64,000 nucleotides of DNA, from NCBI GenBank assembly GCA_907165065.1, contig OU015534.1:8377686-8441685 (forward strand), given 5' to 3'. Position numbers and translations under genes: made by a program. The stretch's first letter is position 1; every line of letters starts with the position of its first letter. The notes under the pieces were generated by a model that saw nothing but the letters and a program-made list of their open reading frames with translations, ran no database searches and was not told where the DNA came from. This stretch comes from Caprimulgus europaeus. Its lineage: Eukaryota; Chordata; Aves; Caprimulgiformes; Caprimulgidae. This document shows, piece by piece, positions 24,346-36,600 of the stretch.

Positions 24346-27300
24346 GATTTTTCCACCAGTGCCTTAAACATCACTTTATACCATCTGTCATGAAAATGAA
24401 CAGGATTGGCTGGTTTTCTCTGGCTTCAGACTCTGCTAGCAGGCACTCACATTAAATGATTTTATATAACTAACCACAGAATAAACACAAACTTTGTTTA
24501 TTCTGCTAACAAGAAAAGTAGTTCTACTAAATGGGAACAGATCTCAGCTGTTTCTTACCAGAATGTGTACTGAGCTTGGTATTTCTCACATGACCACTCT
24601 GATTCATCACAGATGTCATTGTATTGCTTTCTATATCTTCTTACAAAAGACTTTCGTGGAGACATGCAGGCTTTATGGTTGGCACAAACACCATCATCCT
24701 TTTCACTTAAGTCCTACTGCATAGGCAAAACATGCAATAAGGAGATTAAAAGGACTATGGAGCATGTGACATGGCAAATCATTCAGTCTCTATACCATAA
24801 ATATTTGGTATCATAAAAGCTGCTCTCTGCAGACATATACATGGTTGTTTTCTATAATGAACGTGACCCAATTGGTTAATTGTTATGTTCTAGCTCATGG
24901 GACAAGTGCTTTAGATTTTAAGGTGGACAAGGAAGTAAAAATGTTTGGAAGATTTTGCTAACATTTCCAGTCTTCCAAACACACAGGAAGTGTAAGAAAA
25001 AATGTCCAGATAAGTTTTTGCTGGAAGGGATAGAAATAAGTTTATTTTAAAGCAAGATTTTCCCATATTTCAGGTTCTTCCAAAATGCTAATAAAGTCAC
25101 AACAGATAAATGATAAAATCATTTATTATTTTTTACCACATGTTCTTCTTTTCAGTGGGACAATTAAAAAGGTTCAAAGGAGATTATAATTTTTTGAGTA
25201 GTGAATTAATCAAAAAATATTAGTTGCAAAAATTGCCCTAATATAGTGGCAACTTCCTACATGATGACAAATGTAATAGCTTTACCCAAGTTACTGCCAT
25301 CAGATAGATTATCATTTTTCCTAATTCTTGCCATTATGTGATTTAAAGAAGAAACATATATTGCCAAGAATACACAAAATGAATGAATGATTTTCCTGAT
25401 CACAGAGGCTGGGGGGAAATCAATTTGTTTAATAATAGTTTGGTAAAAAATGATAATAGTTTAAATGCTGTAAGTCACAGCCTTTGAAGCTGTGCTATTT
25501 CAGTTGCAGAACAGGAAATGATCTATAGCCATTGGAGGAACAGGCAATGCAGGAAGGAAGAACAGAGAGAAAGTCACATTTCTGTGCTGGGAAAACTCAT
25601 GCAGAACTCATGGGATGTTAATTATAAAGAATTCACACTAAATTATTGAAATCTGTCTCTGTTCCTTTGGCCCTAATTAAGTTGTTTGCAGTTCAGGATC
25701 TTAGATGTAGAACTATTAAAAACATGAAGGGTTTTGTAGACCTGTTAAAAGGGGAATAGTCCCTTACTTTTTAGAATAAGGAAAAGAAGTCCCTCTTATA
25801 TGCTATAGTATTAAAATGCTTAGATAGAATACGTTCATAGACTCACAAGATTGAAGGCTTAATTACTAGTTAACTCTGTTAATGAAAAATAACTTATTAG
25901 TAGCACCTAAGAGCTGGATTCTATTGACAATTTGTTTCCAGTAACATAAGTTATAACAAAAACTGCTTTGTTTTTTTTTTTTTCTCTACAACTTGTTCTC
26001 TACTTCTTAAAGTAAAGATCCTAATGGATTTAATGAAGATTTATAGCTTAAACAATAACAGTGCAAAAGCTCTATGATTAATGTAATTAAGGAAAATCAA
26101 TAACAATAGCAAAATCTCAAGTTAGCCAGTAGCTGGTAGGGCCAATGTCTACCACACAGCACATCTGCAAGATCAAATAGAATTTTTTTCTGTGTTGATG
26201 GTATGGTGGACATTTTTTTGGAAGTGGCTGTAGGATAAAATGAAAACCATACTGTGGTATTGTAAAAGTGTTTCTTTGGTAAGAATGATGTTATGAATTT
26301 TGATACTACTTTCCTTCTGCTGCATTTAGCATATTAAAACTGTGCAAGAGCCTAAGATCTATACTGAGTGAAGCAAGTCGAAGGTCTATATAGCTTGCTT
26401 TCTTAATACAAACTTCTTATGGTAATTTATCTTTTTAAGTAAGGCTGGAACAATATGGTTTTAAATACTTTAGCAGTCTTAGTGTTTGCTGCTAGATTTT
26501 CTTCTGTATGCAGTAGTGGATAGTGTTTTCTTGATCCTTTTTTTTTTTTAGAGGCAAGAAAAACTTAGTTGCTGACAGCAGTTTAAGCATTGTCTTCTAG
26601 AGGTAACTCTCTCCTAAGTAGCAATTTCATCCCTTCTTCCTCTTGTATCTCCTACAACGGTTTGTGTGTAACAAGATTAAGGGTCGAGTTGTATCAATTA
26701 TCACCCACTTTTTGCCCATTCCTTAAATACTTCTTAGTCACCTGCTCTGAAAAAGAAGTCAAGAGGCAAACAGCTGAATTTATTCCCAGATGCCATGTAA
26801 CAATTGAAGTGTAAATCCTTTGCTCATGTTTAAGCTTTCCTGAGTCCTTTACCACAAGACAGCATTATGGTTATTCTCTGAGTCATAGTTATTTTAGATG
26901 ACTAGTGCTCAAATAGGATATAAAAATAACACTCTGGGAGATAATGAGGTAATTAGAAAAAGTTAATGCAATGCAGTTGAAACAAGTGATCCACAAAATT
27001 TGGACAAAATTGATTTTTGACACGAGTCGTGTAACTCATCAGACTACTAAATACTCAAGTTTCCTTTTAAACATCTTCAGTATTTACTAAAACAAAATTA
27101 CTATACTTTTAACTAATACATGTGCATCATTACTACAGATCTGGAAAAAAAAAAATCTGCTGTCCAGTTGCAGGGCAGAATCACAAAGTACTTTGTATGT
27201 ATTGCCTACGCAGGTTTTTAATGTATCTGATAAGGTAAGGTTGTCTCAAGGTTTCAACAAGAAGGCATGATGAGAAGAGGTTGAGATGCACCCCAGAAAA

Positions 27301-28964
27301 AACTTTCCTCCATAGCACTGTCAACATGTACTCCCAATGAACACCAAAATAAAGAGTTTTATGAAACCTTTCAATTTTTTAATAAGTCAAAATAGACTTT
27401 TCTGACAGTATAATTGCTTTTCATAGTAGGCCTTAAATCTGCACCACTATAAAAGAATAATGCTACAGTAGATCATTTGTGAAAACTTAATGAAAACTGA
27501 GTTAGTGAACCTCAGAGTCAGTAGACCTTGAAATTCACTTTCAAAAACTAATTTGCAGTAAATGTATGAGAAACATATTTAGACATGATAAACTTTCAAT
27601 CCTCTGTTAGCTAGGTGAAGAAGTTTATCTTGATTAACTGTTTTTTCTTTTAATTAATCATTCATGTAGGTAGCCAAGATGTTGTGAGTTACACTTCCTT
27701 TAGTGACATTCATTCAACAAGAATAAAATTATTTATTTTTTCTTAGCTTGCATAAATAATATAATATGCCAAATCATGGTATTTCTTCAGTAGCCTTTGC
27801 TTTGTGTATCTTGCTTATCAGTGAAGATCCATGGGCTATTTTGATTATAGTGAGGGCAAGTGAAAGAATATAAACTGTCTTGGCAAAAAATACCTACTTA
27901 AAAGCTCTAAGCATTAATTTTATGTGAACATAAATGCTTCACATTACTATCAGTGTGTAGATGAAATTGTAACAAACACAGTCAAGGGATCTTTCACACC
28001 CTTGCTTCAGCTTTCTGCTTCTTCTGGGTGATTTATGTAGATACAAGTTAGTAGCAACAGTTCAGCCCCTGTGTTGAAGGGAAATAAGGGAGTTGTACCA
28101 ACTTCGATAGGAGAGATCCATGGTAAAGAATAGCACATGGTTTGATGATGACAATCAATTTTCCATTAAACAAGGGTAGCTTAGTCCAGAAAGGTTTGTG
28201 CCCATGAGCTCTGCAGTAATGCACCTTCTCAAATGAGCTTCCTACCTCAGAAGTTGAATGGCATTTTACTTAAAAACATTGTGAAACATGCAATTTGAAC
28301 TCTCTTATCTCAAAATACTCCAGCCTGGAGATGTTTGGCCTTCTGACTGGCTACTGGGCATAAGTCTTCTGTGTTTCCTTCTAACTGCAAATTCCTCAGC
28401 TCTTTCCAGGACTTGCATCAATTGTCCCTGAAAATTGCGAAGCATGGAATGAAGGTTTGGCTGGTGTTGGTGTGATTTATCTCTGTGAACAGGTTGCAGA
28501 TGGGTTATACAGATTTTAACACCGTAGGGTCGCTGTTCTTGGAATAAGAATGATGTTTAAAAGATACCAGGCTGATTAGCTATTTATTTCAGCTTTCAAA
28601 ATCTCTTTTGTAGCATATGAAAGAAATCCAAGCTCATAATACACTGGAACTCTAGGTTTATAGTCCAGTAGGTTTTTGTGGTAAACTTTCTGGAAGTTTT
28701 TTTTCTCTATAACTTTTCTAAATATAGGAGGGTGCAATTATTGGATTACCAGAGAAAGAGAAGGCGGCACAGATATGTTAGTTCTGTTACAAAAAAAATC
28801 AAGTTCAGTTTAGCTTGGCTCACTGATAAACAGAAATGATTAGATTTTTTTATTATTATCTGATCCATTGCAAAGCTTTCACTTCTGATAATAATAAATA
28901 ATGATGAACAGTTACACAGCCACTGTCATCAATAACTCAGCCCTGCTTGAAGATGACTAATATA
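24346..28964. other. Unannotated non-coding DNA
   Basis: Unique, strongly AT-rich sequence with T13 at 25971-25983 and T12 at 26538-26549. The longest frames are 67-76 codons (24494-24816, 26590-26814) without recognisable domains. Some stretches (about 25490-25690) are repeat-free and moderately CpG-retaining, but I cannot support a function. Confidence 0.55.
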
Positions 28965-29085
28965 TATTTAGCCTGATTTTAAAGATGGAGTAAATAAGAT
29001 GAATGTCTTTCCCATGATCACAAAGGAAGATAATATAAAGACTAAGTTGTTTCTCAGACCCATTCTTCATCCATAAAATCTTCAT
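28965..29085 (-). mobile_element. MIR-like (CORE-SINE) relic
   Basis: GATTTTAAAGATGGAGTAAA, then TCTTTCCCATGATCACAAAG and CTCAGACCCATTCTTC, follow the order of antisense MIR (TTTTACAGATGGGGAAAC, TTGCCCAAGGTCACACAG, then the AGAACCCA segment). The match is decayed but colinear across about 100 bp. It lies about 380 bp upstream of the younger solo LTR. Confidence 0.5.
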
Positions 29086-29453
29086 GAATTTCTTGGTTAA
29101 AGCTGAAATATGCTTTGAGGTACTTTACCTGTTGAATCTGGGTATGCCAGTGTTCTGTTCTGCTGTAATTCCATGCATCTGGATCAGTTAACTTGAAATC
29201 TACTGATAGCACCTAAACTTTTGATAACCATCTTTTACTTAATACTATCTCTTAAATTGCTACTTGGAAATTTCTTTTGAATGCTAACTGACAGTTCTTT
29301 CACTAGTCAATGCTGTAATGTACTCTTATCAACGAGTGTCTTGTGTCCTTGTTTCATTACAGTTCTGGGAGAGCAGTTTGTAGCCCAGTGGTTCCCGTTG
29401 AAATCAATGACAAAACCACTGGGTCCAGGCCCACAACAGATTTGAATATGTTT
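29086..29453. other. Unannotated non-coding DNA
   Basis: Short unique interval between the MIR relic and the target-site duplication of the solo LTR. The bases 29343-29453 form the 5' half of a 90-codon frame (29343-29615) that runs into the LTR, so that frame is an artefact of the insertion rather than a gene. Confidence 0.6.
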
Positions 29454-30035
29454 ACCTTTGTGTCGGATTTGGCTGGAATAGAGTTAATTTTCTTCATAGT
29501 TGCTAGTATGGGGCTGTGTTTCAGATCTGTGCTGAAAACAGATGTTTTGGTTGTTGCTGAGCAGTGCTTACACAGGGTCAAGGCCTTTTCTGCTCCTCAC
29601 ATCACCCACCAGTGAGGAGGCTGGGGATGCACAGGAAGTTGGGAGGGGACACAGCTGGGACAGCTGACCCCAACTGACCAAAGGGATATTCCATACCCTA
29701 TGACATCATGCTCAGCGTATAAAGCTGGGGAAAGCAGAGGGAAGTGGAGACGTTTGGAGTGATGGCATTTGTCTTCCCAAGCAACTGTTCCATGTTTTGG
29801 AGCCCTGCTTTCCTGGATATGGCTGAACACCTGCCTGCTGATGGGAAGCAGTGAATTAATTCCTTGTTTTGCATGTGTATGTGGCTTTTTCTTTATCTGT
29901 TAAAGCATCTTTATCTTAACCCATGAGTTTTCTCACTTCTACTCTTCCAACTCTCTCCCTCATCCAACCAGGGGGAACAAATAGGCAGCTGCATGGTGCT
30001 TAGTTGTGGGCTGGGTTAAACCATGACAACCTTTG
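29454..30035 (+). mobile_element. Solo LTR of an avian endogenous retrovirus with target-site duplication
   Basis: The LTR runs from 29461 (TGTCGGATTTGG) to 30028 (AAACCATGACA), 568 bp. Both ends and the body match a retroviral LTR family I know from bird genomes: AATAGAGTTAATTTTCTTC near the start, GGGAGGGGACACAGCTGGGA and AAAGGGATATTCCATACC in U3, TGACATCA (29701-29708, a CRE with its CpG lost) just before TATAAA (29718-29723), then a TTATCTTAACCCATGAGTTT block and the terminal GCATGGTGCTTAGTTG segment. ACCTTTG occurs immediately before (29454-29460) and after (30029-30035), a perfect 7-bp direct repeat; 6 bp is the usual size, so the exact 3' edge may be one base off. There are no gag, pol or env sequences, so LTR-LTR recombination removed the provirus. 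Its promoter may still influence nearby transcription. Confidence 0.9.
29718..29723 (+). promoter_or_regulatory. TATA box of the LTR promoter
   Basis: TATAAA in the U3 region of the solo LTR, ten bases after the CRE-like TGACATCA at 29701-29708. The arrangement matches the core promoter of this LTR family. Whether it still fires is unknown. Confidence 0.6.
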
Positions 30036-32939
30036 AAGTAAAATTCCTCCTACCTATTGCCACCTGCTTTTAAGCAGGTGAATAGTAGCTAGTTGACTGA
30101 AATGAGATTGAACCATCACTGAGTAAAGTGTTTTCATATTTACACAGATAAAGCATTATAGGTAAAAGTCATTGCTTTGTACTAATAAAGAAAAAAACAA
30201 AACAAACAGGTGCACATAAATACATTACTGGCCAAATCACTCAGGAGTTGAGTATTTCTCTCTCTCTCTTAATTTGATAGATAATGCCCTAATCTGTTTG
30301 GTATTGTTTCACTTCTCTCTATCAGTCCCTTAAAAATACTGAAACAAGGTTATCACAAAACTCCAGATTTGCACAGCTTTGTAGTCCAAATGTAAATCAT
30401 TGAGAGTGCTTTTGCAATCAGTGTTCTTTAATTGGCTCAAGTGGAAATAAATGACACATGTCAGTTGCAGTTTTTGTAAAACTTTTCAATGTAAGGTGTG
30501 ACAGGATAATATAGAGCATATTATTGAACAGGATATATTTTAAATATTAGGTATCAGCAGGACAGTGGAATCCCTTCACAGGCTGCCAGGGAACTCTCCT
30601 GTCAGCCTTCATCCACTGTTGCTTAAGATTACTAATATGAACCAAAACTGTTTGTCCTATGAACTTCTTTAGGTGAATGTTAGAGCTTTCTTATTTTCTT
30701 AATGAGTTAGTAAAATAATAAAAAAAAAGTGTAAGCTTTTTTTATTTTGAGAAGTCTAACCACAAAAAAAAAGAACTGCTTTCTCATAAACTGGAGTTAA
30801 CAGAAAGGAGGAGTCTTCCCATTTCATGGAAAGAGAAAAAAATGTAGTTGACTTTATGCTGATTTATCTAAAAATATTTATTTAATGCTTCTATATTATA
30901 GGTAATTCTCAATTAAAAAAAATAAAAAGGGAGGTTAGCCCAGTCTGTCATTAATGTGCTTGTATCTACTAATATTGAGACAGTACACCATAAATATATG
31001 TATCAATTGCTGAAACATCTAAAACCCTTCAAATTTTACAAAGCTGCAGACATTCCAGTGGCCTTCTGTTTCCCATCACTTGCACTTGGGTGATTGCTGT
31101 TGCACCAGCTGGAGTCTCATGTGTGAATTTTAGGAAAGAACCAGCCCTTGACCTCGGTGTCCTTGACTTATAAGTGCATCTGGAAGAAAACACCTTTCCA
31201 GCATGCACAGAATAAAATGAATTCGAACCACAATGGGGTTAAAAGAAAATCTCTCATCAATTTTATCTATTTAAACATATATTCAAAATAATAATAGAAA
31301 ATTTAATTATTTGGTTACCAATACATCACAGTAAATAAATGGGGTTATATGCTTAATCATAGAGATATTTACTATCATAAGCAAGAGTAAACTGAAAAAT
31401 GTGAGGTGGAGAATGAGGTTTTTTCTATGAGGAATACTGGTTGGCACCTCCCTTGGTGGCACAAGGGAGGGATAATGCGATATATATTGATTTTTAATCT
31501 TTTAATTCTTAAAAGAGCAACAATTCTGGCATTTGTACAGCACCATTAAATTGCAGTTGCAGAGCTTATCAAGCAGCTGAATATGCAAAGCATCATTTTA
31601 CAGCTACCTGCTTCTCCTGCTCACTCATGTTTAGAGTTACTGACAAGCCTCCTGAAGTACAGGGCATTTTACTGGGTTCTTTGACACATATAATACTGAC
31701 ACATCCTGGAAATCCTTTCAGACAATTTAGCTGCAACATGCAAAGCATGGCCTTTAGCTGGTTTCTCTTGCTATTTGACTTGGGATTTAAAGTCTTTATA
31801 TGTGGCATATCTCAGAGTTAAAATAAGAGACCAGGGTAGCATTCAGTGGGACTAGGAATAGAGAGGAAAGCAGTTTCCTGAGCAGTAATGTGTGTACTTG
31901 GATCTAAATTATGCCAGTGTGATTCTGAATATAAAAAACTTCCAGTCATAACTTAAACTGTCTGAATCATCCATCCAGATCCAGGAGCCTAGTTTGCAGG
32001 TGTGGAAATTAAGCAGCTTGGTTCTTAAAATAAGATGTGTGAATGTGGCCTAAGTGCCTTAAAGGCAACTCATTTTTGTTCATCACTGCTAATTGCTAAG
32101 TGAATTTCAAGGTTCTTCATTGTGTTAATTACAGGATACTAAGAAATCCCGGAATGAATCTCTGTGAATTCAGAGAGCATTGCTATCACTGCACGCCTCA
32201 GTCTTTAATTATGATAAAATTACAATGGGATTGCCTATTTAAAACTTCAATTTTTTAAGGGGGAGGAAAATAGAGCCAAATCCTGTCCCTTATGCATCAG
32301 TAAAGAAAGCTATTACTGTATGCCAGCGTTATACCAGCCTGACTCATCCTTCAGATGATCAGCTTCATTACAGATGAGGACAGATGAATCCAGTGTGGAG
32401 GTGGTGTCTGGCTCATGTAAGAGTCCCACACCTCTGCAAATTGTCTTCTCTCTGTGGCCTACAACCATGGATGTACATAAATACATGGCTAACTCATATT
32501 TCAGGACTAGTTCTATTGAACTTGGAAAACACAAAAATACTCAGTTTTCTCTGCTGCAAGAACCAGACATTGAAGAACAGTTTTAGAAGAACAACCTGCT
32601 TTGCTTTAGGATGGAGGGAATCATAAATTTTGATTGCTGTGGAGAAGACACTTACAAGAAATCACAGAAATGCTCTGTGGTCATCGGTTCCTGCAGGCAC
32701 AAGTACAAACAGAATCAAGTAAGGTAAATAAAACGCTGACCAGCAATGTTACTGACATTGCAAATTTTCTTCCAAATCATTCAGGGACCTCATAAATACA
32801 GAAAGTCTCAGTTACATTTCTCAGTGAGTCTGTAGCCCTGTGGGTCAATTAAAATTATGTCATTAAGCTAATGTGGCAAAGAAAAAGGATCACTGCAAAA
32901 TAAAGTAGATTCTAGCATATTCCATGATCATAATGAGGC
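30036..32939. other. Unannotated non-coding DNA
   Basis: Unique sequence with a (TC)n run at 30257-30270. The interval 32130-32300 retains some CpGs and has a possible MITE-derived GAGCCAAATCCTGTCCCTTA at about 32273. Open frames of 64-80 codons at 31593-31821 and 32313-32626 overlap on both strands and lack domains. Confidence 0.5.
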
Positions 32940-33180
32940 CTGATCTTTATTCCCTGTTTTGAGCAGCTGAGTAATAAACCTTGTTGAGACTTCGCTTGAT
33001 TGATAGATGGCTTCTATCCAGTGACTCCAGATAAGACAGTAGGGAAAAGGCACGACAAAAATAAAAGTGGGAAAAAAATAGAACTGATCTCAGGCTGTTA
33101 TGGTCTGATGGCTCAACGCGCTGCTTTGTGTCTGCCAGCATATTGATTCTTTGCATTTGATAGCACTAAACTGGCCCTTT
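32940..33180. promoter_or_regulatory. Candidate conserved non-coding element
   Basis: Repeat-free sequence with retained CpGs (GACTTCGCTTGATTG, GGCACGACAAAA, CTCAACGCGCTGC) in CpG-poor surroundings and paired TTGATTGATAGATGG (PBX/MEIS-like) sites near 32996-33010. A minus-strand 69-codon frame crosses it without recognisable homology. Regulatory role is inferred only. Confidence 0.3.
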
Positions 33181-35999
33181 CACCATCTGCAAGGATAGGA
33201 TCAGGAATGACAGAGCAGAGGGAGTCTGTGCCCAGTTTCTGTAGCTTCAAGGCAAACAAATAGCATGGCAATGATTCACTTTTGAGAGGGATAAAAGAAA
33301 CTGGTGGAGTTGACTGTTGGTTACTAACCTTGTGTTTTACAGGAAAACCTTTGAATGATTTTCTGCTTATTGTTGTTATTCAGCTCTACAGAGATATTAA
33401 AATGCACAATGAACTGACAGGGTTCGCTGTGTGAGTGTTATCAGCAAGGTTACCAGATGTGTGTGTGCATGTGGTGTTTCTAGGGCAGAGAAAAGTGTTG
33501 TAAATCAGTATCTTAATATAAAAATAAAACACAATTAGCAATATATTCTGCACAAACTAGTGACTGTGTTTGAAAGGACAAAGACTGTTGGACAAAAATG
33601 ATTAATGGTTTAGTCAGTAAACTTCACAACTTACAGGAAAAATCTTGTTCAAATTTCTTCATGATTAATTTGGATCCAGTCTCCCTACGGATACAAACTC
33701 CTCTTCATATCACTAGGTGTCCTATGCATGGAGAGAGAACAGAATATTGCTAAGAGGATCTACCATGTAAATGGCACATGGTTTTATGTTCAGGACTTAC
33801 AGTAGATATCAGTGAAACTCTTGAATCACTTTATTTTTATTTGTATTGAGGTTTTTTGTGTGCGATTTTTAATTGGATGAATGTTGCTTGAAAAATGTGT
33901 TTAGATGACTTATACTAGAAACTGTGCTGTATTATTTGCAAGGGGTCATTCCTATTCCTGGATTTTAAAAGGAAATATCTTTTTCCTCTAATTACACATA
34001 ATTATTAACATTCACACTAAAGATCTTTGAATTCTTCCCAACTTTCCCCATGAATAGCTTTGTTTGCTGCTTAGAAATGTATTATACTCTTGGACATGTA
34101 GTTGTGAAAGATGTAATCAGAACAGAGATATATACGTGTCTGAAAAAAAAACCCAACCCAAAACATTCAGACAACATTCCTCAGATGTTGCAAATAGTCA
34201 GATTTTAATATAAATGAGCAATATCTAGCAGTGTGCAGGGAGTAATGTGGGAACATTACAGAAGGCTGTATTTCCTGTGTGTGGGTTAGTTAAAGATTTA
34301 ATCCTTTATGTAAGATGAAAGGCACTGTAGGTTTCTGAAAGGGTATATGCATTCACTGAGCCAGAGAATAATTATAGCAGTGAGTTATAAAACTGATGTT
34401 TCTATGTTCAGTTTCATTGTCTTGTTGTAGCCTGTGTCTTAATGGATTAATTAGCCCTCCATTAGTGTGTTTACTCTGGAAGGTGGGGTAGTACCTCCTT
34501 TCATTTATCTGACTTGTTTAACACTTTTATGAAACTTTTTTTTTTATGCAATCATTTGATTGTGGAATTTCAATTTTCTAAATGGATAAAAGGTGAGGGG
34601 AAGAAGGCATAGGTACGTCACAGTGTTTTGGATTTGATTTGTATCCAGTTTGCATTGGATCTATTCAGAAGTCAGAGTTCTGAAGAGTTGCTGGTGCAAA
34701 TATTTAAAGATTAACTTGTATTTCACATACTTGTTATGTGTAAATTGCTTTATATTTTTGTTACAAATGCTACCTTTGTTTATCTTGCCACATTCATTCT
34801 CTCATTACCTCGGTCACCTTATGTTGCTTAAGACTAGCAGCTGTTGGTTTTCATGGTGTTGATCTCAGCAAGTTGGTGTCTGATGTTTCAGTCTGTTTCT
34901 GCCTTGGAAACCCTTGAGGTCTTTGGACCTTATTGAGATGATTGCTTTTTAGCCTTTGTCTGTACTTACAGGAGAAATACCATAAGAGTGAAATTACCAA
35001 AACAACTGCCTGAGTAGTGATTCAACAAGGCTTTAAATGAGCTATAAGAGTAGCAGATCTGAAAACCTTGAGCATTGGTCTACTTATAGAGTAGCACCAT
35101 CTCCACTCCTTTCTCTGTATAAATATGCATGGTAAAAAGATGCAAAGAATTCTAAACCCATTCCAGTTTCTTCTCACTGATTTCCCCCATTTCTTTGTAC
35201 CTGCACTTCTGTCCCCTATTTCTGGTTGGTGGTTGATATTTAGAGTTGATGTCAAAACCAGTCTGTGAATCCTACAGCAACTAAAATTTCTTTTCCTATA
35301 TGTGATGAAATAAAGACTCTCAATAAGCTTTTGCTCTACCAGTTTCCCTAAACCATCTCTAGATTTTCTGCACACAGTTCTGACATACTGCACTGACAGC
35401 TTTAATAATATTGACATTAATTCGGTAGATTTCAGTTGTGTGCGAAAACGGGGGTTTCATGTGAGGATAGATCATGTAAAGGCTGATTACACAAGGGGAA
35501 GCATTGATTGCTTTTACAAGCTTTCATTTCTGCCAGAGTGTGAATCTTCTGTACTTGCTATACATCAGAAGCAGCATTATTTGTCCTGTGGAGGGGTAAT
35601 GACCACAACATGGTTTACCATGTGAGTGGTAAAATAAAAGTGGCTCTTGCACTTTTCAAGCCACTCTTTGGAGGAACAGGTGAATCAGCTGGACTGATCC
35701 AAGAATAAGTCCCTCTTGGGACTTTTCTGTCCTTCTTTGCATGTCTCTTTTGCAGATACAGTGCAGTGTGAATGAGGCTATAATATTATATTTGATTTAA
35801 TCATATATCAATATTCTTCCTTTAAAATAGGCAGGCTGTAGATAAAGAAAGAAGCATACATTCCATTATTTCTTTAAATAACAAGAATGAACTCTTCAGC
35901 ACAAGTGAAAGCAGACCATATGCCTTCCCTTTGGGTATCCCTTGGCACTGAGGTTCTGGCATCATGCTTCTTCATGTAGAAGCCAGCGAAAGATGTTTA
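33181..35999. other. Unannotated non-coding DNA
   Basis: Unique AT-rich sequence. The largest frame, 131 codons on the minus strand at 35022-35417, has no domain I know and no flanking splice sites I trust. Near 35628-35660 AGTGGCT and AGCCACT form a small stem. No named repeat is seen. Confidence 0.5.
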
Positions 36000-36600
36000 A
36001 TGGCTTTCAGACTCCAAAATGAGTTCTGCGGCCATGTGTGTCCCTCTCCAGTTGTCTGAGGAGATGAGCTTGAATTACAGCTCAGCCACTGCTGCCAAGC
36101 ACTCTCCATTATTCCAGCAGACCAGGTTGCCAAGCAGGATTTATGGTCCTTTTAACTCAATATCAGGCGATGGAGTAGCATTGTGTGATATTGACTTTAT
36201 ACCAGAGATTCTTATCAATGGAACAGGACTCTCTAAAATCAGGGAGATAATCTTAAGTCTGTAACTATCACATTGGTAATTGGCGCCACTCAGAACATAG
36301 TTAAACATGAAAATACAAACTAGTAGCGCAGAAGAAATGACTTTGTTTTCACTGTAGATTAATGCACTATGCAGATCATACAAATTGCTTTCACATTAAG
36401 ATTTTCTAACCTCCTTCCTTGCCCTCTGTCTGTGAAGTTTTGAATATGCCTGCAATACAGTAGCTCTTGTGATTGGGTACAATCTTGATAATTACAATTG
36501 AAAATTATTTTTAATCAGTTGTGATCTGAGGCAAAGCAGGCTTGTCTGTTGCTAATAGCGATGAAGCTCTGAATATATTAAGCTTTATTTTTCATTCCTA
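36000..36600. promoter_or_regulatory. Candidate conserved non-coding element
   Basis: Two subregions stand out: 36019-36300 with retained CpGs (TTCTGCGGCC, TCAGGCGATGG, TTGGCGCCAC) and 36470-36600 with dense homeodomain-like sites (GATAATTACAATTG, TTTTTAATCAGTTG, CTAATAGCGATG). An 81-codon plus frame spans 36019-36264, so a coding exon is an alternative, but the peptide matches nothing I recognise and no convincing acceptor/donor pair brackets it. Enhancer identity is inference. Confidence 0.3.

Noticed and set aside
25830-25880. CATAGACTCACAAGATTGAAGG resembling a CR1 tail in antisense
   Set aside because: The match covers fewer than 25 bases and the expected continuation is missing. Similar weak strings near 41707 and 52885 were dropped for the same reason.
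29343-29615. 90-codon frame at the LTR boundary
   Set aside because: It crosses the insertion junction at 29461, so it is a by-product of the LTR insertion.
35022-35417. 131-codon minus-strand frame, checked for transposase-like residues
   Set aside because: Basic residues are frequent but no catalytic motif, zinc finger or terminal inverted repeat is present.
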